Source: Callaeas wilsoni (Eukaryota; Chordata; Aves; Passeriformes; Callaeidae). From it: a DNA stretch of 64,000 nt. The notes beneath the pieces were generated by a model. The model did not search any database, had not been told where the DNA came from, and worked only from the letters and a program-made list of their open reading frames with translations. Position 1 is the stretch's first letter. Each line of letters starts with the position of its first letter. The position numbers and the translations under genes were made by a program. Where the stretch lies: positions 47,146 through 111,145 of the forward strand of contig VWPU01012278.1 of the NCBI GenBank assembly GCA_013398955.1, in the 5' to 3' direction. Shown one piece after another: positions 36,501 through 49,014 of the stretch.

Positions 36501-37590
36501 ACAGAAGCTTACTGAGATTTGTGCTTATTGCACCAGATGAACTCGTCATTTACCATCCAATTTTTTTATCTTTTCTGTAATCACAATACTTCACAATAAA
36601 ATTTCTATTACAGATTATGTCTTGCTTTTACTGCTTTATTGCTAAAATTTTGACATATTATTTTTTCTCTAGACAGTAACGTTGTCTCTTTACCATGGTA
36701 TATAATTAATCATACATCCTCAAACAGCATCAACGAGAAATTCTTCCTCACTTCTAGTAAGGAAATAAAATCGCAAAACTATTTTAGGGCCAAAAATTGA
36801 TCTGCCCCAGGGTTCTGAGTGCAGTTTGCTTTATAGACTCTATTTGCTGAGAGAAAAAAGTAAAACTTTGGAGTAACCTTGCAATATATATGGTATAATT
36901 CATTTCCACAGTATTAAACATGCTTTGGTATTTGCTCAAGCCACTTGTGCTGACTGGACAATTCAAGTACTGATTATTTTTTGTGTAGAACAACAGAAGA
37001 ATAAGAAACACCCTCATAGATCTGCTTAAGCCGAAAGTCCTGATTCAGCAGAGTATGTAAGTCAAAAATAGTAACAGGACTTGTATGATTAAGGAATGCT
37101 GTGTTCTCTAGCCAATGTGTGGAATAAAATGAGATAATTACTAATGTATCTAGCAGTTTTGGATCTCCTGACAAAATGGCTGAAACATATTTATAGCTGT
37201 TTCAACTGAAGGAAACTCTTATTATGGTACCTGAGGGAAATTCAGACTCAAATCTTCAGAAATACAGTGAGATACTAGAGCCTTTCTGCTATTATTCTTA
37301 GAGAAGCATTTGGTAACTATATTAATTAATGTTTACATTAAGCATTTTTTAAAATACCTCAGTGATAAAAGATCCAAGTAGTTAAAAATTAGAATTATCA
37401 GCAGTTGTTTTCCTGTCTGACTGTAAATGAGTCAAATGTGATTGAGTGTTTGAACTAGGGGAATTATTTCAACTGTACTTGTTGGTAATTGTGGCAAGTT
37501 ACACTCACAGTACTGTAGCTGAATACTAGGGTTGCATTTCAAACATGAGAGTTGTTTCAGTTTTCTGAAAAGTGTTATCAACTTTTTCAA
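33596..37590. other. AT-rich sequence, partly unexplained
   Basis: 34744-34768 is a (TATAT)n run. 34420-34720 and 35230-35560 carry minus-strand frames that look protein-like but have no recognised domain and only weak splice context; an old antisense LINE is one possible source. The remainder shows nothing recognisable. Confidence 0.35.
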
Positions 37591-38141
37591 AGAATCACAG
37601 AATCATCAAGGTTGGAAGACACCTTCAAGATCATCTAGTCGAACCATCAACCCAGAACCACCATGATCACCCCTAAACCATACCACCAAGTGCTACATAC
37701 AGATGCCTTTTGAACAGTTCCAGAGACGGTAACCCTACCACTGCCCTGTGCAATGTATTCACGCTTTCAGTGAAGGAAGCTTTTCTAATATCTATTCTGA
37801 ACCTCCCCGATGCAGCTTAAGGCCAATTCCTCTTGCCCTTTCACTTGAGAAATGGCAGAAGAGACCAATCCTCACTTGGCTACAACCTCCTTTCAGGGTA
37901 CTTGTAAAGAGCAATAAGGTCTCCCCCGAGATTCCTCTTTTCCAGTCTAAAAAACCCCAGCTCCTTCAGCCACTCCTCGTATGCCTTATTGTCCCATACC
38001 CTTCACCAGCTCCATTGCTCTTCTCTGGACTCTCTGCAGCGGCTCTGTCCTTCTCGTAGTGAGGACAGAGGACTTGAGGTGTGATCAGGGGAAGAATCAC
38101 TTCCCTATTCTTGGCACAGGCCAAGATGCCATTTGCCTTCT
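37591..38141 (-). mobile_element. CR1 LINE 3' region, antisense
   Basis: The plus strand shows the antisense CR1 order without major gaps: 'agaatcacagaatcatcaag' tail, 'ccactgccctgtgcaatgta', 'cagcttaaggccaattcctc', 'caacctcctttcagggtact', 'tccagtctaaaaaacccc' and 'caggccaagatgccatttgc'. About 550 bp, 5'-truncated, non-coding. Confidence 0.92.
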
Positions 38142-38379
38142 ATTACTATGAGGCAATTATGTTTACTGAAAAAAAAAGCAAAAAGTGTTGAATCAGGGTG
38201 GTTTTTTTAATTCTGAAATGATTTAGAAAAAGAGTGCGAAGGCCTAAATGTCTCCTCAATGACATGCATTTGTTAAACTCAGAAAATATCTGAATCTTGA
38301 ACACAATGTTACTAGATGCCCTTGATAGAAGAAGGTGTAATGAGACACTGAAATTTGGTGCTGATATAAAGGCATTTCA

Positions 38380-38910
38380 ACATAGGAGATGATCAAAATG
38401 TTATGCAGGAAAACTTGACTACTTTCAAGCTTTAACAAAGAGAAATTGGAAGTAATATAATAATAAAAGCAAGTTCAAGGTCACTTGCTCAGGAGTTAAT
38501 AGGAAAATCCACAATAAACTTGGACAGAGTAGATGAAAATGAAAGAGGAAGAAAAGGATCTGTCCATTTTGATTAGTCAAAGAACATCTCTGAGATTCAA
38601 TATGATGAAAACTGAAGTTTAATAATTAGGCATGTCGTATGGCCATAGAGAAAGTAATGGTTATCCCTGAGCATAACATATCAGGTGTTACTAAAATATT
38701 AGAGAGAAACAGGATGTATGTGCTTGCCATGAGTAAATTTAGACTAGAAGTTAGAAGAAATTCCTATGTCGTAAAGCATTCAGGATCATCCTTTGAATTG
38801 CCAGTGATGGTAAAAAATCAAATGTGTTTCAAGATGAAATTTAGAAAGCTAATGACAACAAGAAGATTAAATATCTGATGATGCAAGAGGTGATTTCCAG
38901 TCTTATGTTA
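38380..38910 (+). mobile_element. ancient CR1-like LINE fragment
   Basis: A strongly diverged sense copy following old CR1-like LINEs: 'agcaagttcaaggtcacttg', 'gaggaagaaaaggatctg', then 'tttagactagaagttagaag' and a degraded 'catcctttgaattgccagtg'. This is the end of RT and the 3' UTR of an older subfamily than the neighbouring copy at 37591-38141. No intact frame remains. Confidence 0.5.
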
Positions 38911-40454
38911 TGCCAGTGATATTATTTTCAAAGAATAAATTTGAGATAAAAATAAAAACATGTTGTAAAGTTCCTCTTATTATTGTGGTTGCCACATCAT
39001 AATTTCAATTTTTTTTATTATTCCACCCAAAATACCTTCAAAGACTGTTAGTTGTAGCAATTACGCAAATAACCACACTTCATGTCCCTGATGTCCTTCA
39101 CAAAGGAGAATATCTCATTTTTTCTCAGTTGTGGACCTACCCTAGTGTGTGTCCACTGCCTACAGGGTAACCAGGTGGCTGGCAGGTTGACAGCAATGAT
39201 GTTACCAGATGTCTTCTGCACCTGATTACAATGTCCTCCCTGCCATTTAAGAAACCCTGCCTGCCTGTAGTCACTGAGGTCTTTGTAGACTTCAAGAGTT
39301 TTCCGTTATATTTCTGGTGTATATCAAAGTTGGATACCTTCATGCAGTGAAACCACGTCTGGCATATTTAACTTGTCACTGTGCTGTGTGAAATCACTGT
39401 CCTGAATATCCTTTAAGACTTTTTCCATGATGTTTTACTGGCAGACACCTCTCAATATACTGTTTTTCAGTAATACTTTCCTTCTGTCACAGACTGTCGA
39501 AATAAATTAAAAGGTTTTTTATGAAATTTCATTTTCTGTATTCCAAAATGCTTATGAGGACCTAGGTTGTTTCTCGCTGAAAGAAATGTTAAACTGTTAG
39601 CACTGGAAGTGGGAAACTGGGAGATGGGAAATGATGATAAGGCCGAATTAGCAATATTTGGAAGACACAAGATGGGAGAAAAAGAGCAGGATTAGAAGTA
39701 GGAAATAAAAGAATGAATAGTAAAGGCACCACAAGGGTTTCCTTCTGTCTGGTGCTTAATTTGTAATATTTTGGAATGGTAAATTCTAGCCTGCCTCTAA
39801 AAGGGAAATGGGATTTTAAAAAAGCAATTGTTTAGTTTTTACTTCTCCTGTAATCATCATTATTTTGTAAAACAGATAATTATTTCTAATCTAGACCAAT
39901 TTTTCAGATTTTCTCTTAAAAATATCAGGAATTTATAAAGACCACTTTGAGGTCTGAAATTAAGATTTTGTTTTGTTTTATGAAAGTTCCACTCATTTTG
40001 AAATTTTAATGAATAGGGGATATCTCTAAATATCCCAGAAGATGTGAAAGTACAAAGTGAAAGACCAGAGGAGAAAGAAGAGGTCAAGGACACCTGCAAA
40101 TTTTTATAAATCTAAGGACTATTCCTGTTTATAAAAATGTTGAGTTTCAGCAGAGTCACTTAGGTACACCCTCATTTAGCTGTCAGAGCAATGATTGCTG
40201 TGAGTGCATATTTAATCCTAAAGAATTACTGTTTCTGATCTTGTATGCAAAAATTCATGAATGATGACTGTAATAATTTATTTTTGAATATTAACATTTA
40301 CAATTCCATGCACTTGCAGATTTTTAAGCTTATTTTTTAATATGCAGAGTGTTCGGTACATTTATACTTTCCACAATGCTTTTTCCTGATGATTTGAGGT
40401 ATGTAATTCCCTTTCTTATCATGCATCAAAGTCCTAAAGAAACATCTCTGGCTA
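38911..40454. other. AT-rich unique sequence
   Basis: No recognised repeat or exon. Confidence 0.45.
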
Positions 40455-41152
40455 TGTAAAACCTGAGCTCTAGCACTGAAACCCAGGTGGTGGAGCTTCT
40501 GGGAAAGCATCTTTAAGAAAGGGTAGTGAATAATGAGAAGACAGAGGAGGAGGGGGAAAAAGTAAGAAACAGAACTATGCACACCAACTATGCGAGGGAA
40601 ACAGGGTAGGAGATATTCCAGGCACCAGAGCAGAGTTTTCCCTGTAGCCCACGAGAAAGACCACAGTGAAGCAGATAACCATAATGCAGCCTGGGGAGGA
40701 CCATGCTGGAGCAGTTGACACATTCCCAGAAGGAAGTATGTCCCACAGAAAGTACATGTGGGAGCAGGGGAAAAGTGTAAGAGGAAGGAGAGGCTGAGAG
40801 GATTTGCCATGGGCTAAATCACTGCCATCCCTCTGCACTGCTCAGAGGTTGAGTGTGAGCCAAGGCAAGAATGAAGGAATGAATTTGGACTTGGGAGAGG
40901 GCAGAGAAAAACTTTTGTTCCAAAGTTTGACTTTATTTCTCCCCACTCAAATCTATTTTACTTTTCGATAAATTAACTTTCCCCAAACAGAGTCTGTCTT
41001 GCCTATGATAGTAGTTGGTAAGTGATCTCCCTGTCATTACCTCCAGCCATAAGCTCTCTCATGTTCTTTTCTCCACCTTTTCCTATTGAGGAGCAGGAGT
41101 GACAGAATGACAGGGCAGGCTTGTGGCCCTTAACCAAGGCTAACCTCCAACA
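40455..41152 (+). mobile_element. 5'-truncated avian ERV LTR
   Basis: It shares with 16910-17135 the TATA region 'cttctgggaaagcat-tttaagaaaggg' (40494-40522). It then carries the downstream LTR body to a CA terminus at 41152 (gctaacctccaaca), including the late block 'aacagagtctgtcttgccta' typical of this LTR type near the 3' end. The upstream U3 is missing. Minus-strand open frames inside it (up to 157 codons) arise from the GC-richer LTR and are not genes. The CR1 endonuclease segment begins about 70 bp downstream. Confidence 0.65.
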
Positions 41153-41224
41153 CTGATTTTTTCTTTTTTACTCAAAAAAGTGTGCTTTTCCTAATTTTGT
41201 AAGCCTCAAAATCATCGTTGATTG

Positions 41225-42216
41225 CCTCATATTAAGGAAAAGTCTGAGTAGAGTTTTTATAGTCCCCCATCTTCCTGGCCAGCTTCATGTCCTTTGAGCT
41301 TCAGCCACACAAATTTTCTCTCTGCAGTGGCTGTCAGCATCTCTGTATTCTTCCCATGTCACCTGACCTTGCTTCCCCTGGGCATACACCTTCCTTTTTT
41401 GCCTTATTTCCAAGAGAAGACTTCCATTCAGCCAAGCTGGCCTTCTGCCTCGCCAGTTTGACTTCCAATATTTGGGAATTGTCTGCTCCTGTGTCCTTAG
41501 GAGGTGATGTTTAAAAAGTGGCCAGAACAGATGCACCCCAGCACCTGCAAAAACATTTTCCCCAGGGACCTTAGTTACTAATTCCCTGAGCAATGTGAAG
41601 TCAGCTCTCCTCATGTGCAGAGTTAATGTTTTGCTGGCATTTTTCCTCCTGTAAACAGAGATTTTAAACTGGATTGCTTCATGGTCCCCGTGGACAAGGC
41701 AGCTGTCAATCTCGACTTCTCTCACAAGATCCACTCTGTTGACAAGCACTACATGAAGGAGGGTGTCTTTCTGAGTTGTCTGCCTTAGGACCTGTTCCAT
41801 AAAGTTGTCATCCAGGCTTTTTAGGAATCTTCTGGCCTGGGTATTACCAGCCGTGTGATGCTCCCAATTAATTTCTGGCAAGTTGAAGTCCCTCATAAGG
41901 ACAAGGGCAGGGGACTTGGAAGTATTCCTTAGTTCCTCAAAGAATAATTCATCATCATCATCAGCCTGGCTAGGAGGTCTGTGGTAGATTCCCACAATGA
42001 CATCCACATTATTTGTTTGCCCCTTAATTTTTGCCCAGAGGTTGTTAACTGTGCCACTGTCAACTGTGAGCTCCATACATTCCAAACCTTCTCTCACATA
42101 CAGTGCCTCACCCCCATCTCTTCTGCCCTGCCTACCACTCCTGAGGAGCTGTTACTGTCCAACAGGACACTCCAGTCCTAGGATTCATCCCACCGGGTTT
42201 CACTTACACCACAGAA
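41225..42216 (-). mobile_element. CR1 LINE, inverted 5' segment encoding endonuclease
   Basis: The minus strand encodes the APE-type endonuclease domain of CR1 ORF2. A continuous 270-codon frame runs from 42097 (GTG) to 41285, and recognisable coding extends upstream to about 42216 after a frame change and a stop. Motifs seen are SETRWD (catalytic Glu), IYHRPPSQ, MRDFNLPEINWE (canonical GDFN with Gly to Arg, catalytic Asp kept) and HGDHEAI (D-H kept, about residues 138-139). The downstream RT domain is absent. The frame is unusually intact for this window, suggesting a young insertion, but the enzyme is incomplete. It joins head to head with the plus-oriented CR1 3' end at about 42217. Confidence 0.93.
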
Positions 42217-42672
42217 AGGGACCTGTGGGTCCTGGTTGATGGCAAGTTGAACATGAGTCAGCAGTGCCCTGGCAGCCAGGAAGACCAAGCGTATCCTGGG
42301 GGGCATCAGGGACAGCATCGCCAGCCGGGCAAGGGAGGGGATTGTCCTGCTGTGCTCTGCATTACACTGGGGCAACTTCACCACCTCTCTGTGGTGACCA
42401 GTGACAGGACCCAAGGAAATGGCCAGAAATTGTGTCAGAGGAGGTTTAGGTTGGAGATTAGAAAAATCGTCACCCACAGTGTGGCTGGGCACTGGAACAG
42501 GCTCCCCAGGGAAATGGTCACAGCACCAAGCCTGACAGAGTTCAAGAAGTGCTAGGACAATGCTCTTGGGCACGTGGTGTGACTCTTGGGGGTGATCCTG
42601 TGCAGAGCCAGGAGCTGGACTGGATGGTCCTTGTGGGTCTCTTTCGACTCAGTGTGTTCTGTGATTCTGTGA
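42217..42672 (+). mobile_element. CR1 LINE 3' segment with internal deletion
   Basis: Sense CR1 from 'aaagggacctgtgggtcctg' (end of RT) through the 3' UTR to 'gttctgtgattctgtgat', two clean terminal octamers. About 250 bp of the usual 3' region is missing near 42365-42395, where 'gctgtgctctgcattacact' runs into 'ggtgaccagtgacaggaccc'. Together with the inverted endonuclease segment on its left it forms a head-to-head structure. Confidence 0.93.
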
Positions 42673-43479
42673 TATGGAAATATTTCTCTCAAAACTTACC
42701 TCTGACTGTTTAAAAGGCACTGTTTATGTAGTCCTGACAGTGCTCTGCTCTTTGATGGTCCATCAATATTTCACTTAAGAGTGTGTTTAAAAACCACAGA
42801 AATAAATGTTGATTTTCCCAAATGCTTAGCTGAACTGGAATATGGTATTGCAAAACTGTGTCATACATTACAAAAAAATAAAATATTAAAATGTTTTTTT
42901 TATTCCTGTCATAACACCACTGCATTGAATAGAAGTTGCAGGTTTTTGTATGCTCCAGTGTTTATTCCAGAGTGAATTGAACCAATGTTCTGAATACACA
43001 GTTACACAGGCTACTGCAATGGATTTCAGTGTGACATTTCACCACTGTATTTGATATACACAATCTAATTTTTATAGGTCTCTCTTAAGTTAACTCAATT
43101 TTATGACCATGAAAACTACTACCTACATAACATTAAATATGAAAAATAACTTGCATGAAATATGATCCTTATGTGTGGTACTTACCACAGTAAATATAAT
43201 CTTCTTTGTTACAGGCTGATTGTCACAGTGAAATGGAACTGGGAAGTTTATAGGTAAGGATGGTACAAATATTAAGCACAAACTATTCTTATATTCTTTT
43301 TATTTATTACAAAGAGCAAAATTGAGACAATATAATTTCTTGTTTAGTGTGAATATTTCTTGTTTCGTGTCAATATTTCTTACACAATTTCTTTGTTCAT
43401 ATAAATTTTGGTAGTTAAAAGAGGGCTGTTTTTACACAGGAAATATTCAAAAAGAAATTAGTATATATTGTCAGACCTG
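42673..43479. other. AT-rich unique sequence
   Basis: Contains a degenerate 20-bp tandem pair at 43341-43381 (tgttt-gtgt-aatatttct, twice). Otherwise nothing is recognised. Confidence 0.45.
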
Positions 43480-44183
43480 AGGGCCATGTGGTCCCGTGCC
43501 TGACTTGCACAATCACCAGTTCCAGAGCTTTCAAAAAAAGGGACGTTTGTTAACATAAGCAGAATTGGGTGAAATCCTTGCCACGTTTTGCCCTAAATAT
43601 TAAAGTATTCTGAACGCAGTGAGCTTCTGGACCTGTAGGTTTCTGCTATTCCTGTCTGCTAGGAGTTGCTGCTACTGCTTACATTTGCAGGTATGACCAA
43701 ATACAGGGAGCTCCAAACCTGCAGATGGCACACACAGCATAACCACCTCACAGCTCAACGCAGCCACAAGAACAGTGCCTTACTGCCACCCTCAAAGACA
43801 CCAACAGCACTCAGATAAACGTGGAGAACAATGCTCCCAGCTCTGCAGACCAGGCTGGGGCTTTGCTAATGCCTCTTGCCCGCCCACATACTCAGATGTG
43901 TGCCCGGTAGTCATCTAAGGCAGGCCCCTATATGCCAGACACTACAGTCACTGTTCCCAGCGTCTGGGACCAGCTGAGGGACCAGCAAACAGGCCTCTGC
44001 GGCCTATAGCCCCTTCTCCAGTTATTGCCACCTGGTCTGGTTTGAATTATTTGGTTACTATATGAATTCACCACACGCACGCGCACTGCAGAGCAGAGTC
44101 ACACAGCCAACATTGAGGAAGATAGGACAGTGGTCACGTGCAGGCTTGGCCATCCAAAAATAGTGACAGTTTGCTTATATTTA
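43480..44183. other. GC-rich block, possible retroelement 3' region
   Basis: About 700 bp of clearly higher GC and CpG (accacacgcacgcgcactgc) than the surroundings. It lies directly downstream, on the minus strand, of the coding relic at 44184-44715. It starts with tgtcagacctgagg. It may be the non-coding end of the same decayed element, but no termini were proven. Confidence 0.3.
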
Positions 44184-44715
44184 CACAAGCCTTTTATCCC
44201 TGTTTCTCTCAATTTTCCCACAGCTGATCTTCTCCAAATGCCCTGCATCCCTTTCTCTGTATGTCTTTGGTTCTTCTTTTAAGTGTTCCACTGTAAATTT
44301 TATATAATCCCACATGACACGTCAGCTACCCCACAGTAAATCTTCTTTTTCCCATAAAACTAAGAATAATCTTGTATCCCCTTTCTTATCTGTTGGGAAG
44401 TTCAGTTTGAACTTCCTCAAGGCTTTGTGCAATTCCTTCAATGGCATATCAGTCAGGAACCTGAGTCCCGATCGCTGGTGTTGTCTCTTATCTCTTGTAC
44501 CTTAGAGGTTGTATACCTGGGTGTTTAATTTTTTCCTTCTCTCCCATCTAGTGCCTCACACTAGACTCTTATGCTGAGGATGCAGTAACCAGATATTCTC
44601 ATAAATTACATACCATTCCACTAAAGTGATCTCCCATAGTAAGTGTCCAGTTTACATCTTGAGGCAAAGTATTTAAGCAGTCAATCTCAATTTCCTCATT
44701 AGTATTCTTAAGATG
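44184..44715 (-). pseudogene. decayed coding relic, probably from a retroelement
   Basis: One minus-strand frame is open from 44501 to 44184 except for a single TGA at 44324-44322. A second coherent piece lies upstream at 44715-44602, ending in a TGA. Residue composition is that of a real soluble protein (mixed charged and hydrophobic, no runs). The frame is broken by stops and short gaps, so it is not functional. The adjoining GC-rich block and lack of splice signals suggest an endogenous retrovirus or other retroelement gag-like region; a processed pseudogene is the alternative. I do not recognise the protein family. Confidence 0.35.
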
Positions 44716-45511
44716 CTGGAAATTAATCTCACAGTTTAATTACACATCCTGCAGGGAAATATTTTCTCCTACTGTTTTTTAAAATCCCTGATTCTTTTCC
44801 TTCTATTATGCTATCTTTTTAATTGTGGTATAAGACTGGAAAAAAAGACTCATATCCTCTGTAGGCCATTCATTATTCGATATGCTTACATCATAACTCT
44901 ATGAATGTTTTTTGTAAAACAAACCCTGTCTTTTCAATCTCTTTTCAAATTATTGTCTTCCTTGATCTTAGCCCTTCTCTCCAGGCCTCTCTTTTCCCTA
45001 TAGTTTTTTTGAGGTAAGTAACCAAGAGAAAAATGGACCTTCTTGGGACAGGAAACAGGACATTTAGATAGCATTCACCTTCATCCCCAGCTGCCTTATT
45101 TGCGTGTTGGCAACCTGTTCCCTTCAGCTGTGCACAGAGGCTTCCTTGCTCTTTCAAAGTCGGGTAGAAGATGCAATAATAGATAAAGGCTGGGATCTTG
45201 TGCTAATCTGTCTCCTAGCACCATGCTGTACTGTATACGTGTAGTGTTCCAAATGATGCCAAGATATTGATTTATACAAAACTTTGAAACTCTATGCTAT
45301 TCATCATTTTACTTCTTATGCAGCTTAATGTTTTGTTTGCTTTCTGACTGCAGTTGTAAATTAAGCAAATATCTCTCAATTACTGCAATGACTAATGGTT
45401 CCTTTCTTGAGATAAAGGTAAGCAAGCAGTTTAAAATTTTCTTCATGTATAAATTATTTTGCACTTATTTATTCCGAATATCATCTCTCCATTTGTTTAC
45501 TTCTCTCTAAC
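44716..45511. other. AT-rich unique sequence
   Basis: Nothing recognised. Confidence 0.45.
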
Positions 45512-45547
45512 ATTTTACTTAATCCTCTAGTTTGGATTAAGTAAAAT
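45512..45547. repeat. perfect 14-bp inverted repeat with 8-nt loop
   Basis: The left arm attttacttaatcc (45512-45525) and right arm ggattaagtaaaat (45534-45547) are exact reverse complements separated by tctagttt. This would form a stable hairpin or small cruciform. It is not part of a recognised repeat. Confidence 0.95.
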
Positions 45548-48500
45548 AATTTTGTAAACTTCAGATTTTGCTGTTGCCTTGCTTGTCACTTACAAAAAGT
45601 AATAAGCACTGTGGGATTTCAAATGAAAATGAATTACTTGATAGCAGCCAGCACATTAATACTCTATTTAGCTGTGCATATCAAAATTTAGGGAACAAGT
45701 TTGCCTATTAGAGTAAATTTGTAACTGCATGAAATATGAGTAAAAGAATTGCAAAGCCTAACTATCATTATTGTAATGTCATTTGAATTCCTGAGTTTTC
45801 CAATATAGAGAACACACAGTTTTTCAGGGTTTTGTTACTAAAAAAAGTTATTAAATTTTGCTGACCTGCTTTGACCAGATCTTCAACAATTTTACGTACA
45901 TCATTCTCTAAAAAGAAATCTGGTTTTGCAGACTGATTTAGACTATAATGTATTTTTCCAAATGTCATGACATGTCATCCAACTGTAAATTAATAATCCC
46001 TGATTCAGCATAGCATTCAACCTGTCCTCATTTTCCTAACAATTCTCCTGTCCTTTTCCTCTACTAAAATCTTTCATGTTATGGAACAAACTTTTATAAA
46101 ATAACCTTGGAAGCAGCTCCTGGAATGAAAAGTCCTGACACTGAGCCTCTAGAGAATCACAATCTGTCAAAGATATATAAATCAAATCAATACTTTCAGC
46201 TGACTTCATTAGGGATGAGACTTGGCTTGTTTTTGGGAAATAGTCAATGCTTTCTAATATTATTCTACAATTAAATTGTATCCTACAATATATGTTTTAT
46301 ATAGATGTCTGACACATATTCTGAATGTGTTCATTCTTCCCCTTTAACCAGAGAGAGAGCCTTCTACTTGAACTAACTGTGACTGACAGTAGAGGTAAGA
46401 TGAATCCTAATTTTTATCACCCATTCATATACAGGAAGAAGCCATAATTATATAATGATTAAATATGGTATTAAAATGTCTGATTTAGAAAACAGCTCAC
46501 AATATTTTTGCAGTAAAACACAAACATATTTTTGCAAAAAGTATGAACATTACTGAAATTAAAAGCATCTTAGCAATAAGTGACTAACAGCACTTTTCTG
46601 TTTATACTAAAGAGCAGCGACAGATGCTCTGACATATATTCAATCTGTTTCAGTGGAATATCACAGGAAAAAAAATTCTTTTTCAAATTAAGAAAAAGAC
46701 ATAAAAAAATCTCTTTTCCTCAGACCTTCAAATACAAGCCACATTTTCACTTAAAAACTTACTTTTTCTTCTACTGCCATGTTTTAATGCTGAACTGTTC
46801 TATAATACAGCAGAGTGTAAACATCTGCACATATTTTGGACAACAGCATATTTTAACCAGCACAAGAAGAAAGAACTCAAATGCTATTTCTTGAAAAACA
46901 TCTTTAAAACAGTGTGTAAAATAGATTTTTGCTTCCATGTCCTCTACTTGTACAGATAACAATCAAGGCTCTTAAAACAAACTCAAGGACACTGTCCTTC
47001 ACAGGGCGCTAATATTCAGAGACTACATAGCAGAGATGGCTGGTAAAATACAAACAGAGTAATTCACAACTGTCCCTAACCCTGTCATTACTGCCTTTTT
47101 CTTTTGTGATAATGGCAACAATCAGTAAATTTTGCCAGCAAATCTCTCCAAACAGGTGTCTCAGAGCAAAGTAAGAGACTTGAGAATGTCTTTAATTCAA
47201 TTTGGCATGTCTTAAGGTAATTTAAAAAAAAAAAAAAAAGCTGATGTTGTTTTCTTCTTCTAAAATACTTTCTCAGCTCTCAGAGAGGAGGATAATGGTA
47301 GAGTACTCTCAGGCTGTTAATAGATGTAGTTCTGTTGAGGGATAGCTCTCTTGTACTTTCTCTTCCTGCTTGGTAACATGAAGAACAGAGGGCTGAGTGC
47401 CCTTTCCTACTTTCCTCATCTCAAAGATCTGTCTCTAGCCTGGTTGCTGCATTTTATGTTTAGAGCCCAGAGCAGATGTACCCTTCTCTGAAGCACTAGT
47501 TGACACATCCAGAGAGTGGATACTAGATTTGATGCACCGCTAAATTTGATATTCTAAAGTTTGTAAGCTTTAAATGCATAAAATCTTACAACGAGATAGT
47601 GATACACATTTTATTGGGGCTGTCTCTTATATATATCAGTGTAAGTGAGCTTCAAAATCATAATAATTTGCCATATTGTGTGAAATGCGTATAAGAAAAT
47701 CATGAACAGTTCATTTTTAAGGGACAAATAACTCTAATTTGAAAACATTGCCTCTTCAGTGTGAGAGACAGCTTGTACATCTGGCTAATATATGTTGAAA
47801 TGTAAAAATATTCCTTGTGCTGTTGTAAAATTCCCTACATTTGCTTGAATTTTGCAGTAAAAAAGGTGAAATTGCCATTAAATAGAAAATATAATATGCT
47901 CTTCAGGAAAAAAACCCAAACAATCAGTATCTAAATGTATTTACTTGGGCAAGTAAAATGACTGTTGGATGTATAAGCACACACACTTAGATAGGTGTAT
48001 TTGACAATAAAATTACTTTTAGCTTAGTCTCTGACTGTCAGACTGCTCCTTTTTTAACAGTGCCTTCAAAAAGTCATATTTATGAAAGAAACAAGACTAG
48101 GTTTTTACGTTATACTTCCTGCTTCTTGTGAGGATGTTTGCATCCTGAAACACTTTTCCACTGTTCATATTTCTGAGCTGTGAGGTGGATAACATTGCCA
48201 CATGCAAAACCACCTGGGCATGCATGAGCTGTGTGAATGAAAGGTGTGTACCTGTGCTGATGCCACATTACACATGACTCAGGTGATCTAGCTCACAGTT
48301 GGCCATTCTGATGTAGTGTTAGTGGTACATGAGGTACCACAATAATCAATTAACAAGATTTCAGACATTCACCAGAAATTCTGTCAGTACAGGAGTGAGA
48401 ATCATTGTATGACAGAAGAAATTCCTCAAAACCTCTCACAGGGAGAAACCATCTTCCCACTCTGGGCAAAGGTATTTCAGGCCTGGGGTGAATGGCACAG

Positions 48501-49014
48501 ATTGGACAAGGATTAACTGCAGTTTGCAGGACCTGCTGTGTTTAGCATTATCTGAATTAAAAGAAAAAAAAATAAAAATTACACTTTCAAAACATTACTT
48601 TCACCAAAAAAACAAACAAAAAAACAAAACAAAAAAACCCCCAGCTCTCCCCCTGCTGCCTCATACAGGAAAATTATGTTACTCTTTAATAAGCATATTA
48701 GGTCTGAATGTTTATTCTTTCTATGGATTTTACAGACCATGAACAACAAGCACAAATGTGTGATTTTGAATTTGTATAAATGAGGGAAAATATTTCCTGA
48801 AAACATTTTCACTTTCCTCTAACTAACATGATCATATTAGATAATATAAATACAGTCTTTCCATCACTCTCTATTGCTCAGCATTAGTGACAAAAGAAGT
48901 TTCAATAGGCAGCCTTCCTGAATGTCATTATTTCTTGGGTACATAATGTCTTTTTTATTGCAGCATCTATTTGTAAAAATATACCTTCACATTTTTTCTG
49001 AGGGGCAAGATCCT
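45548..49014. other. AT-rich unique sequence
   Basis: Contains a poly-A run at 47224-47239 and an A-rich (CAAA)-type patch at 48603-48641. A minus-strand frame near 45.85-45.97 kb contains a 42-bp segment bounded by a weak acceptor and a GTCAGC donor, too weak to call. Nothing else is recognised. Confidence 0.4.

Noticed and set aside
40337..40838. 157- and 87-codon minus-strand open frames
   Set aside because: They lie inside the ERV LTR at 40455-41152; no known domain, and GC-richer LTR sequence gives long frames by chance.
42178..42573. 131-codon minus frame and 102-codon plus frame
   Set aside because: Both run across the head-to-head CR1 junction; they are shadows of the two CR1 halves.
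45884..45925. 42-bp microexon on the minus strand encoding NDVRKIVEDLVKA
   Set aside because: Phase fits the other candidates, but the pyrimidine tract is short and the GTCAGC donor is poor.
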